Below are positions 1-9,700 of a stretch of DNA of 35,424 nucleotides, one piece after another. The position numbers and the translations under genes are program-made. The notes beneath the pieces were generated by a model. It saw only the letters and a program-made list of their open reading frames with translations, did not search any database and was not told where the DNA came from. The DNA is taken from the NCBI GenBank assembly GCA_016868975.1, contig VGFD01000004.1:1-35424 (forward strand), read 5' to 3'. The DNA comes from Armatimonadota bacterium (GTDB lineage: Bacteria; Vulcanimicrobiota; Xenobia; RGZZ01). Position 1 is the first letter of the stretch. Every line of letters starts with the position of its first letter.

Positions 1-374
1 GTGTTCTCCACAAAGAATGACTCCGGATAAGCGGCTGCGCCCAGCGGCGAGGGAACATTCGGGTCATTGGGATCAACGGGCGAGCTGGTGGCGGACTTCA
101 TCACGATGGCGGTCCTGTAACTGTCGTTGTCGTTGTTGTTGGCGTTCCAGATGCGGATGGAGGTAAGAGAGGTGCGGCGCAGCTCGGTGGTGATGTCCCG
201 CTCGAAGTTGCGCAGCGCGGACTGCACCGCGGAACGGGCGTCCACACTCTTCCATCCCTCGGTTCCGTCCCGAGTCAAGGCGAACAGCGCGATGACAATG
301 AAGCTGAACACCCCACAGGTGATCATCAGCTCGATCAGGGTAGCTCCTCGCCGTTCGCTACAGATCGCCTTCAT
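1..374 (-). CDS. Type IV prepilin-like / pseudopilin protein, 3'-truncated by the window edge
   Basis: Minus frame from ATG at 374: MKAICSERRGATLIELMITCGVFSFIVIALFALTRDGTEGW...; class III prepilin motif (G-ATLIEL plus hydrophobic helix). Open to the window edge, so absent from the ORF track. Confidence 0.8.
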   Translation of the reverse strand, partial: MKAICSERRGATLIELMITCGVFSFIVIALFALTRDGTEGWKSVDARSAVQSALRNFERDITTELRRTSLTSIRIWNANNNDNDSYRTAIVMKSATSSPVDPNDPNVPSPLGAAAYPESFFVEN

Positions 375-873
375 AAATGATTCTGCTCACCTCGACCGAC
401 AACTGACCGTAGCCCGCCCGGGCCCGTCCGGGCAGGCCGCCGGCTTGCTCCCACCAGTTGCACACAATGCGCAGCTTGCGAAGCTGTTGGCTGCTTGGTA
501 CCTCGGGTGGTAGAAGGGCAGTTATGTCCTGCACATACAGTGTGTAGAAAAAGTCGGTCTTGTTCAAGTGCCGCACGTCGCTGGCGTATGCATCTTTGTC
601 GGCGGCGTCTTTGGTCGCCGTCATGAACTTATCCAGCCGACCACCGGTGCGCAGGGAGTAGATGTATTCTTGGAGGATGGACTCGGCCACAATTGTTCCG
701 GCCGTCATGTCCACGCTTTTCTGGCTGGCCTTGAAAAGAAACGTGAAGATCCCCACCACCAGAAGGATCGCGGTGCTCAGGATGCCCACCGAGATGATGA
801 GCTCCATGAGACTGAACCCTGCCCTGGGGGAGGCGGGGAAACCGCATCGATTCGAGCTTTCAGACCTCTTCAT
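358..873 (-). CDS. Type IV prepilin-like N-terminal methylation domain protein
   Basis: Start MKRSESSNRCGFPASPRAGFSLMELIISVGILSTAILLVVG; FSLMEL prepilin motif plus TM. Overlaps the next prepilin gene by 17 bp. Confidence 0.85.
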   Translation of the reverse strand: MKRSESSNRCGFPASPRAGFSLMELIISVGILSTAILLVVGIFTFLFKASQKSVDMTAGTIVAESILQEYIYSLRTGGRLDKFMTATKDAADKDAYASDVRHLNKTDFFYTLYVQDITALLPPEVPSSQQLRKLRIVCNWWEQAGGLPGRARAGYGQLSVEVSRIIYEGDL

Positions 874-882
874 CTTTGACAA

Positions 883-888
883 ATTATA
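883..888 (-). promoter_or_regulatory. Candidate -10 element (TATAAT) of the prepilin operon
   Basis: Consensus TATAAT about 10 nt upstream of the ATG at 873; no convincing -35. Confidence 0.3.
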
Positions 889-944
889 CCAGAATGCCCC
901 CGACTGGCATAGCGCAATCACGCCACCCAAAATGTTACGATTTC

Positions 945-2189
945 TTAATCCGCGGCAGCCGGGTTGGAGCCAGGGGGAGTGTCCTTCGCCCCGGGGACTT
1001 TCTTTCGCCAGAGCGCTCGCGCGAAGCTCTCTCCCACCAGACCGGTGCTGGGAAGGCCGAAGCCTTCCAGGCAGGTGGCGCCCAGATCGCCAAAGCTGGT
1101 GCGAACGCCGAGATCCTGGCCGGGCGCCAGCCCCGGCCCCCAGGCGAGCATCGGAGAATACTCGCGCGTGTGATCGGTGTGCGACAGGATGGTGGGGTCG
1201 CAGCCGTGGTCGGCGGTGATGAACAGGACGTCGCCGTCGTGCATGCCGCCCATCAGCCGGCCCAGGTCGGCGTCCAGCTCGCGCAGCGCTTGCGCGTAGC
1301 CGGCCGCGTCGTTGCGGTGGCCGTACAGCATGTCGAAGTCTACGAGATTGGTGAAGATCACGCCGCGCCCGCGCTTCTCGTCGACCAGCCGCCGGGTGAT
1401 CTGCATGCCTTCCCGGTTGTCCTTCATCGGATGGTACTCGTGGATCCCTCGGCCGTTGTAGATGTCCTTGATTTTGCCCACCGCGTAGACCGGAAGGCCA
1501 CTCGCGGCGAAACGATCCACCGCCGTCTCGCCGGGCGGATCGATCGCGTAGTCCTTGCGGCGCGGCGTCCGCTTGAAGGCCCCCGTCGGCCCTTCGAAGG
1601 GACGCGCGATGATGCGGCCGATGAGGTGGTCGCCCTGCATCTGCTCGCGGGCGATGCCCGAAATCCGATACAGGTCCTGGATGGGCCACACGTCCTCGTG
1701 GCAGGCGATCTGGAACACGCTGTCGGCGGAGGTGTAGACGATGGGATAGCCGGTCTTGACGTGCTCCTCGCCCAATTCTTTGATGATGTCAGTGCCGCTG
1801 GCCGCCTTGTTGCCCAGGATCTTCGTTCCGATGGCGTCCTCGAAACGCTCCACGACTTCCGGCGGGAATCCCTGGGGATAGGTGCGGAACGGTACTTCGG
1901 TGGCCAGTCCGGCCATTTCCCAGTGCCCGGTGATGGTGTCCTTCCCCTTGGACGCTTCCACCATGCGCCCGTAGTAGCCGTCCGGCGTCTGCAACGGCGG
2001 TACGCCTTCCACCCTGTGGAGATTGCCCAGCCCCAGGCGCTGCAGGTTGGGCAGGGCCAGTCCGCCGGCCGCCGCGGCCACGTGGCCGATGGTGTCCGCG
2101 CCCTCGTCCCCATACTCTCCAGCGTCGGGCAACGCGCCGATGCCGCCGCTGTCAATGACCAGGATGATCGCACGGTTGAGATGACCCAT
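945..2189 (-). CDS. deoB: Phosphopentomutase
   Basis: MGHLNRAIILVIDSGGIGALPDAGEYGDEGADTIGHVA...; FITADHGCDPT metal-binding motif of the alkaline phosphatase/phosphopentomutase superfamily. Confidence 0.93.
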   Translation of the reverse strand: MGHLNRAIILVIDSGGIGALPDAGEYGDEGADTIGHVAAAAGGLALPNLQRLGLGNLHRVEGVPPLQTPDGYYGRMVEASKGKDTITGHWEMAGLATEVPFRTYPQGFPPEVVERFEDAIGTKILGNKAASGTDIIKELGEEHVKTGYPIVYTSADSVFQIACHEDVWPIQDLYRISGIAREQMQGDHLIGRIIARPFEGPTGAFKRTPRRKDYAIDPPGETAVDRFAASGLPVYAVGKIKDIYNGRGIHEYHPMKDNREGMQITRRLVDEKRGRGVIFTNLVDFDMLYGHRNDAAGYAQALRELDADLGRLMGGMHDGDVLFITADHGCDPTILSHTDHTREYSPMLAWGPGLAPGQDLGVRTSFGDLGATCLEGFGLPSTGLVGESFARALWRKKVPGAKDTPPGSNPAAAD

Positions 2190-2201
2190 CGTCTGCTGCT
2201 C

Positions 2202-2747
2202 CTATCTGCGTTTCCCCCTGGGGGAAGGGGCGCTTTCGTTCGTCGTGGCGACTTCCGCGGTCCTGCCTTCGTCGGGCCGCGCAACCGCGGGCACGGTGCG
2301 GCCGGCCAGCGTTTTCAGCTCGTCGGCGAAGCGGCTCACGTCCTTGAACTCCTTGTAGACTGAGGCAAAGCGCACGTAAGCGACCGGATCGAGCCCCTTG
2401 AGGTACTGCATGACCAGCTCGCCGATCTGGCGCGAGGAAACCTCCCCCTCGCCGCGATGCCGCAGGTCGCGCTCGATGCTGTTGACGATCGCCTCCTGTT
2501 GCGACACGGTGACCGGCCGCTTGCGGCATGCGTTGGCGATCCCCCGCAGCACTTTGCTTCGGTCGAACTCCTCGCGCTCGGTGTTCTTCTTGACGACCTT
2601 GAGCGAGGTTTCTTCATAGCGCTCGTAGGTGGTGAAGCGGCGCAGGCAGCCCTGGCACTCGCGGCGGCGCCGAATCGAAGTGTTGTCGTCGGTCTCGCGC
2701 GAGTCCAGCACGCGCGTGTCCATGTGTTCGCAGAAGGGGCATTTCAT
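2202..2747 (-). CDS. nrdR: Transcriptional repressor NrdR
   Basis: [43 protein letters not shown] zinc ribbon plus ATP-cone region; start moved to MKCPFC (ATG at 2747). Confidence 0.95.
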   Translation of the reverse strand: MKCPFCEHMDTRVLDSRETDDNTSIRRRRECQGCLRRFTTYERYEETSLKVVKKNTEREEFDRSKVLRGIANACRKRPVTVSQQEAIVNSIERDLRHRGEGEVSSRQIGELVMQYLKGLDPVAYVRFASVYKEFKDVSRFADELKTLAGRTVPAVARPDEGRTAEVATTNESAPSPRGKRR

Positions 2748-2827
2748 AAGGATTCTCTCATAAAAGCAGAAGCGCGCCGCTTCTCCACGAAGCAACGCGC
2801 TTCCCCCCGATAGCTGACGGGTATCCG

Positions 2828-3915
<1,088 letters not shown>

Positions 3916-3941
3916 GAAAGACCCCTTTCCCACGAATCCGC

Positions 3942-3962
3942 TGTGGATAACACTGTGGATAA
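3942..3962 (-). promoter_or_regulatory. Tandem pair of perfect DnaA boxes (TTATCCACA-gtg-TTATCCACA) upstream of ftsZ
   Basis: Plus strand tgtggataa cac tgtggataa at 3942-3950 and 3954-3962; two exact matches to TTATCCACA, 12 bp start to start. Confidence 0.75.
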
Positions 3963-4020
3963 ATCATCCCGATAATACGCATTCGGCGGCGTGCACTGTT
4001 TTGGTGCCGCCGCCGCCGCG

Positions 4021-5301
4021 CTAGAAAACATATTCTTTCAGCCAGGTAATGAAGCCCTGGAGGGCCTTGTTGACCGAGGAACTTCGCGCCACCGGAGTCT
4101 TTCCCTTCAGCACGCCAAGCCCGTAAATCAACAGTCCGACGCTGGCAGAATAGGCCGGATTGCGCAGGTGCGAGGGCAGCCCGCGCACGCTCTCCGGACG
4201 GGCAATGCGCACCGGATATCCGAGCGCCTGCTCGGCCGCCCAGGCCACGCCTTTCATCTCGGCGACGCCGCCGGTGAGCACGATGCTGGCCGGGCGGGTG
4301 CCCATTTTTCCGAGCCGGTCAAAGGACACGCGCAGCCACTCGAAGACGTCCATCAAGCGCAGGTCGATAATTTCCGACAACTCGGACACCTTCACCGGCT
4401 GCGGCTGCACCGAGGAGAGCGAGGTCACCTCGATCTCGCGCTCCATGTCGGCGGCTTCCACCTCTTCGCCCGCCGCCCGCCGCGCCGCCATTTCCTGCTT
4501 GAACGAAAGCCCTTCCTGAATGACCAGACGCTCGGCCTCCTGCAGTGGGACTCGCAATGCGGTGGCCACGTCATACGTCACCAGGGTGCCGCCCACGCAG
4601 AGCACGTCGGTGTGCCGCAGGTGGCCTTCCTTGAACACCGCCAGATCGGTGGTGCCCCCGCCGATGTCCACGAGCGCCACGCCGAGATCTTTTTCCTCGT
4701 CTTGCAAGACGCCGAGACTGGTGGCCACGCCGCTCACCACCAGCCCGGAATTCTCCTCCGGCTCCAACTCGGCCATCTCCATGCAATTCTGCAGGTTCTG
4801 CAACGGGCTTACCGAGCCGGTGATGATGTGCGCGTCCACCATGAGCTGCATTGCGGACAGGCCCACCGGATTCTTGATGCCGCTCACCTCATTGACCGTG
4901 AATCCCTTGGGGATGACGTGCAGCATGCGCCGCCCGTCAGGCACGCCCACCATGCGCGCATTCTCGATCACGCGCTGCACGTCGTGCTCGTTGATGACCC
5001 GGTTGTTGGCTCCGATGGCCACCGAGCCGCGGCTGGAATCCCCGCCCAGAAAGTCCCCAGACAGATTCACGAAGCAGCGGCTCACGCTCACCCCGGCCTG
5101 CCCTTCCGCCTCGCCCACCGCCGAGCGGATGGCCTGGGTGACTTCGTCCACATCGACCACGACGCCGCGCCGCATCCCGCCATTGGGGGAGACGCCCATG
5201 CCGATGATCTCCAGATCGCCCCGCGCGCTGGCGTCCGCGATGATGCAGCAGATCTTGGTGGCGCCGACGTCCACGGCGGTGACTCGCTGTTTTCTGGCCA
5301 T
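4021..5301 (-). CDS. ftsA: Cell division protein FtsA
   Basis: TAVDVGATKICCIIAD, VDIGGGTTDLAVF, SIVLTGGVAEMKG actin-fold motifs; C-terminal amphipathic helix LQGFITWLKEYVF. Confidence 0.95.
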   Translation of the reverse strand: MARKQRVTAVDVGATKICCIIADASARGDLEIIGMGVSPNGGMRRGVVVDVDEVTQAIRSAVGEAEGQAGVSVSRCFVNLSGDFLGGDSSRGSVAIGANNRVINEHDVQRVIENARMVGVPDGRRMLHVIPKGFTVNEVSGIKNPVGLSAMQLMVDAHIITGSVSPLQNLQNCMEMAELEPEENSGLVVSGVATSLGVLQDEEKDLGVALVDIGGGTTDLAVFKEGHLRHTDVLCVGGTLVTYDVATALRVPLQEAERLVIQEGLSFKQEMAARRAAGEEVEAADMEREIEVTSLSSVQPQPVKVSELSEIIDLRLMDVFEWLRVSFDRLGKMGTRPASIVLTGGVAEMKGVAWAAEQALGYPVRIARPESVRGLPSHLRNPAYSASVGLLIYGLGVLKGKTPVARSSSVNKALQGFITWLKEYVF

Positions 5302-5469
5302 GCAAGAGGCCCTCTCGACGGGGATGATGCGGTTGCGTGAATTACTTTCTATTTCCGAAGCGCGATCCCTGCCGAAAATACAAGAAAATTCAAAAACTTG
5401 CTCGGTTGGATCCTGGCGTGACGCGGCTATCAGCGGTCAGCAGACCGACCCCTCGGGGGTGGGGGGGTT

Positions 5470-5847
5470 CTACGGTCCGGCGACGAACTCCCCGGAGGCC
5501 AGCAGGGCCTGGCGCTCGCGGTAGCGCGAGATGAGGTCGCGGCGGATCCAGGCCAGGCTCTGAAAGATGCGCACGCCGAAAGTCACCAGCGCGGCGAGAT
5601 AGAGGTCCACGCCCAGGCGATCTCCCATGTAGGTGAGCAGGCCGGCCAGGACCGCGTTGGACACGAAGCCGGTTGCGAACACCAGGAAATCGTACTTGTT
5701 CTCGATGTCCGCGCGCACCGCGCCGATCACCGAGTCGAGCCCGGCCAGGAACGACACCGAGATGTACTTGGCGTACTCGTTGGGCAGCTGGACCGGGATG
5801 AAGAGTCCGACGATGATTCCGGCCATCAGGCCGATGACTGCGGCCAT
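5470..5847 (-). CDS. sbp: Small basic membrane protein, DUF1290 (Sbp family)
   Basis: MAAVIGLMAGIIVGLFIPVQLPNEYAKYISVSFLAGLDSVIGAVRADIENKYDFLVFATGFVSNAVLAGLLTYMGDRLG; start trimmed from the longer ORF. Confidence 0.9.
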   Translation of the reverse strand: MAAVIGLMAGIIVGLFIPVQLPNEYAKYISVSFLAGLDSVIGAVRADIENKYDFLVFATGFVSNAVLAGLLTYMGDRLGVDLYLAALVTFGVRIFQSLAWIRRDLISRYRERQALLASGEFVAGP

Positions 5848-5851
5848 TGGT

Positions 5852-6619
5852 TTATCTCGCGTCGACCGGCTGAGCGTAGCGGAAGACGCCGCTGCCCTTG
5901 TACTCGGGCAGGATCTGCTCGGTCTTTCTCTGGATGTCGATGCGCACGCCCTTCTGGATGCTCGCTTCGAGGCTTGCCATGACGCCGCCCGGCATCTTGA
6001 GCGCGGTTTCCAGGGTGGGCGGCGCACCCACCGCGCGGATGATGTACGGCGGGGTGAGCCGCACCGAGTTGACCAGCACCGTCGGTCCCACGCAGCGCAC
6101 CGAAGTGGACGCCACCACGCGCTGGTCGTTCACGCTGATGGCTTCGGCGCCGGCCGCCCACAGCTCGTTTACGAACGCCTGGATGTCCACGTCGTGGATG
6201 ATGAAGAAATACGGGTCGTCCTCGGCCCCCGGCTTCTTGGCCGAATCCTCCAGTCGGACCTCGACCCCGGGTCCTTTCACCGGCACCAGCCCGGCCTGCA
6301 TGCGCACCTTGTCAATCTCGTCCTTGAGAAGCTTCAGGGTGTCACCCTTTTCCCCCATGGCCGCTTCGTATTGCCGCTTCTTTTCGCGCTCCTCGTCGAG
6401 GTCGGCGATCAAGCGGCTCTTTTCGACCTCAAGGTATTTCACCATGCGGCTGAGATCCTGGTTGATATTGGGCTGGGGATTGTTGCGCACGTAACGGAAC
6501 TGCATGGTGATGAGCACCCCGAGCACGACCGAGGCCAGCAGGATGGGCATCTGCCAGCGAAGCTTGCCAAGGCTGCTCCCCTGCGCCAAACGCAAAGCGG
6601 CCGGCGATGGGCGCGCCAT
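5852..6619 (-). CDS. DUF881 family protein
   Basis: N-terminal TM, coiled coil, then GPGVEVRLEDSAKK...FIIHDVDIQAFVNELWAAGAEAISVNDQRVVASTSVRCVGPTVLVN, typical of DUF881; adjacent to sbp. Confidence 0.9.
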   Translation of the reverse strand: MARPSPAALRLAQGSSLGKLRWQMPILLASVVLGVLITMQFRYVRNNPQPNINQDLSRMVKYLEVEKSRLIADLDEEREKKRQYEAAMGEKGDTLKLLKDEIDKVRMQAGLVPVKGPGVEVRLEDSAKKPGAEDDPYFFIIHDVDIQAFVNELWAAGAEAISVNDQRVVASTSVRCVGPTVLVNSVRLTPPYIIRAVGAPPTLETALKMPGGVMASLEASIQKGVRIDIQRKTEQILPEYKGSGVFRYAQPVDAR

Positions 6620-6669
6620 CTCCGCGGCAGGCGGCTGTTTCGTGCTGATGCTCAGGCCAGGTTCACCCT

Positions 6670-7503
6670 TCAGTCTTTTGGTTTTGGCGGCGGCCCCAGG
6701 TGGCCGACCGCCGGATCATGATAGCGCAGGTCGATGTACGCGATCGGGCGGCGCTCGGCGCGCAGTTTTTCGACCAGCGCTCCAAGCACCCGGAATTTAT
6801 ACCGCGTTTGCACCGAATCGCCCATGCGGACTTCCACCGGCCGCCCGCCCAGGCTCATCACGAGGTCCAGGCCGCTGCTGGCGTCGGCGCGAATTTCCGT
6901 CACCTGGGCGGCCAGATCCTGCGGCAGGTTGGCGCGCAGCCGCAACACCGACGACACCAGCCGCTTGTTCATGGGGGCCCCGACGGCAACCGGCGCCTGC
7001 ACGATGAGCCGGGGCAGTTTTTCGTCGCCGCGCGGCCGGGCGGGCGCGAGCACCATTCCGTCCTCTGAAACCACCAGCCAGCCTTGCGGGAAGACAGCAC
7101 CGGGCGTGCCGACCGCGAGCACCGGAACGCGCTCCTGCACGCGGATGACCGTGCCTCCCGGCAGGACCCGGCGCACGCTGACCCCCTGCACCCAGTGGAT
7201 CTTCTTGACGCGGGCCGCGGCTTCGTTGACATCGAGTCCGAGAAGATGCTGCTGCAGTGGCAGGCGCGCTTCGCTCTTCACGACGTCGTCGGAAACGCGC
7301 GCGTTCCCGCGCACCTCAACGGCCTGCAAGCGAAACATCGCGGAGGTGAAGAATACCGCCTGGGCGACGGCCATGATGATGACCAGAAAGAGCCGGCGCG
7401 ATACCGGCCCTTGTGGACCGCGGCGAAGTGGGAGGGTGCGGGTGCGACTTGCCAGGGGACTCTCTCCCTTCAGAGGGCCTTGACAGATATTCAAGAAGCC
7501 CAT
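6670..7503 (-). CDS. ftsQ: Cell division protein FtsQ/DivIB (POTRA domain)
   Basis: Single N-terminal TM, then FRLQAVEVRGNARVSDDVVKSEARLPLQQHLLGLDVNEAAARVKKIHWVQGVSVRRVLPGGTVIRVQERVPVL. Start uncertain; the ORF extension past 7503 overlaps folE2. Confidence 0.85.
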   Translation of the reverse strand: MGFLNICQGPLKGESPLASRTRTLPLRRGPQGPVSRRLFLVIIMAVAQAVFFTSAMFRLQAVEVRGNARVSDDVVKSEARLPLQQHLLGLDVNEAAARVKKIHWVQGVSVRRVLPGGTVIRVQERVPVLAVGTPGAVFPQGWLVVSEDGMVLAPARPRGDEKLPRLIVQAPVAVGAPMNKRLVSSVLRLRANLPQDLAAQVTEIRADASSGLDLVMSLGGRPVEVRMGDSVQTRYKFRVLGALVEKLRAERRPIAYIDLRYHDPAVGHLGPPPKPKD

Positions 7504-7656
7504 TCGCGGCCGCGTGGTAAATCCCTGGCCGGTGTTCGACGAAAACCCCTGTGGATCCCCCGGCCAGGAGCGAAATTTCCCGCATCGCCGAGGCGTCCGG
7601 GGAAGGAGAAACCGCCGACGGTCCGCAAAGCGAGCCCTTCCCCAAGGAGAGTTCAC

Positions 7657-8538
7657 ATGAAAGACGTTCAGAATCAACAAGATGGGCGCGGCGTCGCCAT
7701 TCAGCGCGTGGGCGTGAAGGACGTGCACTTTCCGTTCCAGGTCCGCGAAAAAGACAACGGCTTCCAGTCCGTGCTGGGGCAGGCTCGCCTCTCCGTCGAT
7801 CTTCCGCACCATTTCAAAGGCACGCACCTGTCGCGCTTCATCGAGATCCTGCTGGAATGGAGCCGCAAGCCGGTTTCAACCCATGAAGTCGAGGACATCC
7901 TGCGCGCCACCCGCACCCGCCTCGACGCCGAGCGCGCGCACCTGGACCTGCGCTTCAAGTATTTCGTCGAGAAGGTGGCGCCGGTCAGCAAGGTGCCGCA
8001 ATTGATGGACTACGACGTGGAATTTTCCGGGGATATGGACGGCGAGGTCTCTACCACGATGGTGGCCGTCGAGGTGCCCATTACCACGCTGTGCCCGTGC
8101 TCGAAGGAGATTTCGAAATACGGCGCCCACAACCAGCGCAGCGTGGTGCGCGTGCAGGTCCGCTTCGCCGCGGGCCGCTTCATCTGGATCGAGGGTCTCA
8201 TCCGCGCGGTTGAGGGGCTCGGCTCCTGCGAGCTGTTCCCGCTGCTCAAGCGCGAGGACGAAAAATACGTCACCGAGCGCGCCTACGAAAATCCCAAGTT
8301 CGTCGAGGACGTGCTTCGCGACACCGTCCTCATGCTGCGTGGCGACGACCGCGTGGACTGGTTCGAGGCCTCTTGCGAGTCTTTCGAGTCCATCCACAAT
8401 CACAACGCGTTTGCGTGGCAGGTCGAGGATCTGGCCGCCCAGCGTTCCGAGTGGGGGGTCGGGGGGGCGCTGGAAGCGACTCCCCCCCGACCAGATCCAC
8501 GGCGGCCCGTGGAGACCGTCGGGACCTCGACCAACTGA
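7657..8538 (+). CDS. folE2: GTP cyclohydrolase I, FolE2 type
   Basis: MKDVQNQQDGRGVAIQRVGVKDVHFPF..., VPITTLCPCSKEISKYGAHNQRS, ESIHNHNAFAW motifs. Confidence 0.93.
   Translation: MKDVQNQQDGRGVAIQRVGVKDVHFPFQVREKDNGFQSVLGQARLSVDLPHHFKGTHLSRFIEILLEWSRKPVSTHEVEDILRATRTRLDAERAHLDLRFKYFVEKVAPVSKVPQLMDYDVEFSGDMDGEVSTTMVAVEVPITTLCPCSKEISKYGAHNQRSVVRVQVRFAAGRFIWIEGLIRAVEGLGSCELFPLLKREDEKYVTERAYENPKFVEDVLRDTVLMLRGDDRVDWFEASCESFESIHNHNAFAWQVEDLAAQRSEWGVGGALEATPPRPDPRRPVETVGTSTN
8457..8492. repeat. Perfect 11-bp inverted repeat GGTCGGGGGGG-N14-CCCCCCCGACC
   Basis: Left arm 8457-8467, right arm 8482-8492; inner CGCT/AGCG can extend the hairpin. Confidence 0.85.
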
Positions 8539-8646
8539 CGCAACCGCTTGAGAGGGCAAGGGGCAGCTCACTTTAACGCTGCTCGCCGCAGGTGCTGGCC
8601 CCGCTGCTGGAGGACAGCGCAAGACCCCGCCGTCAGGCTTTGAAGC

Positions 8647-9696
8647 TCATGCTCCCTCGCACTCCGTCTCGGCCGGCGCGGTGACGCGGACGATCTCGTC
8701 GCGCGCGAACCCGCTGAAGGGCGCGAAGCCGCCGTCCTCGTCCTCGCGCTGCACGCCGTCTTCGGCCGCGGTGCACTGGCCGATGCGCGCCGCGGCAATG
8801 TTCGCGTCCATGCAGGCGCGCACGTAGCCTTCCACGTCCTCCTCGGGCATGGCCAGGAGGAGCGCCCCGCTGCTCAGCATCCCCCACGGGTCGACGCCGA
8901 GCGCGGCGCTGATGTCGCGCGTCTCGGGGAGGATGGGCACCTGATCGCCGTAGATTTTCAGGCCCACGTTGGCTGCCTTCGCCAACTCGTGCAGCGCGGT
9001 GGCGATGCCGCCTTCGGTGGGATCGTGCATGGCGTGCGGACGAAAGCCCCTCGTGGCGATGCGCGCGGCTTGCAGAATGCTGATGCCGGGCCTGTTGAGC
9101 AGCTCGGCCGCCGCAACCACGGTAGCCTCACCGATGCCTCTGGCGCGCAGCATGGCGGCGTGATCGCGAGCCAGGATGGCGGTCCCCTCGACGCCGGCCG
9201 GACCGGCTAGCACGACCGCGTCGCCGGGCCGCGCGCCGTGCGTGGAGGTGAGGCGGAAGGTGGTGATCTCGCCGAGCATGGTGCCGATGGCGATGGGACG
9301 GTCGATACCCGGCGTGACCTCCGTGTGGCCCCCGATGAGTTGCGCGCCGATCTCCTTGCAGGCCTCCTCGACCTGCGAGAACACGCGCAGGATGTTGTCC
9401 CGCGTGGCGTGGGCCGGCGACATCAGCAGCGTGAACAGGAACCACAGGGGCTCCGCGCCGCGGGTGGCCACGTCGTTGGCGTTGACGTGCACCACGTACC
9501 AGCCGAGGCGATCGGTGGCGGCGGTGACCGGGTCCATCGCGGCCACCAGGCACGGAAGTGAAGTGAGGACCGCGGCGGCGTCCTCGCCCATCTCCGGGCC
9601 GGTCAGGACTCGGCGCGACAGCGGGCCGAAGCGGCCCAGCACTTCTTGCATGAAGTCGGCGGGGAGCTTGCCGACGGGAAATCTTCCGTTGATCAT
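8647..9696 (-). CDS. AIR synthase-related protein (HypE/ThiL-like fold)
   Basis: GEDAAAV, VVHVNANDVATRGAEPLWF, LIGGHTEVTPG, MHDPTEGGIATALHELAKAANVG motifs of the PurM/HypE superfamily. Start chosen at MINGRFP. Confidence 0.8.
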   Translation of the reverse strand: MINGRFPVGKLPADFMQEVLGRFGPLSRRVLTGPEMGEDAAAVLTSLPCLVAAMDPVTAATDRLGWYVVHVNANDVATRGAEPLWFLFTLLMSPAHATRDNILRVFSQVEEACKEIGAQLIGGHTEVTPGIDRPIAIGTMLGEITTFRLTSTHGARPGDAVVLAGPAGVEGTAILARDHAAMLRARGIGEATVVAAAELLNRPGISILQAARIATRGFRPHAMHDPTEGGIATALHELAKAANVGLKIYGDQVPILPETRDISAALGVDPWGMLSSGALLLAMPEEDVEGYVRACMDANIAAARIGQCTAAEDGVQREDEDGGFAPFSGFARDEIVRVTAPAETECEGA

Positions 9697-9700
9697 GGCG

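Noticed and set aside
2213-2230. TTCCCCCTGGGGGAA palindrome at the nrdR 3' end
   Set aside because: Short, partly in coding sequence and no T-tract; several G/C-run inverted repeats of this size are expected here.
876-2363. 495-aa plus-strand ORF
   Set aside because: Antisense shadow of deoB.
3984-4017. Hairpin between ftsA and ftsZ (GGCGGCG...CGCCGCC)
   Set aside because: Stem plausible but bulged and not followed by a T-tract; no support beyond GC-rich composition.
3991-5340. 449-aa plus-strand ORF
   Set aside because: Antisense shadow of ftsA in GC-rich DNA; His/Arg/Ala-rich with no family motifs.
7543-7560. DnaA-box-like ctgtggatcc upstream of ftsQ
   Set aside because: Only 7/9 match to TTATCCACA and unpaired; not distinguishable from chance.
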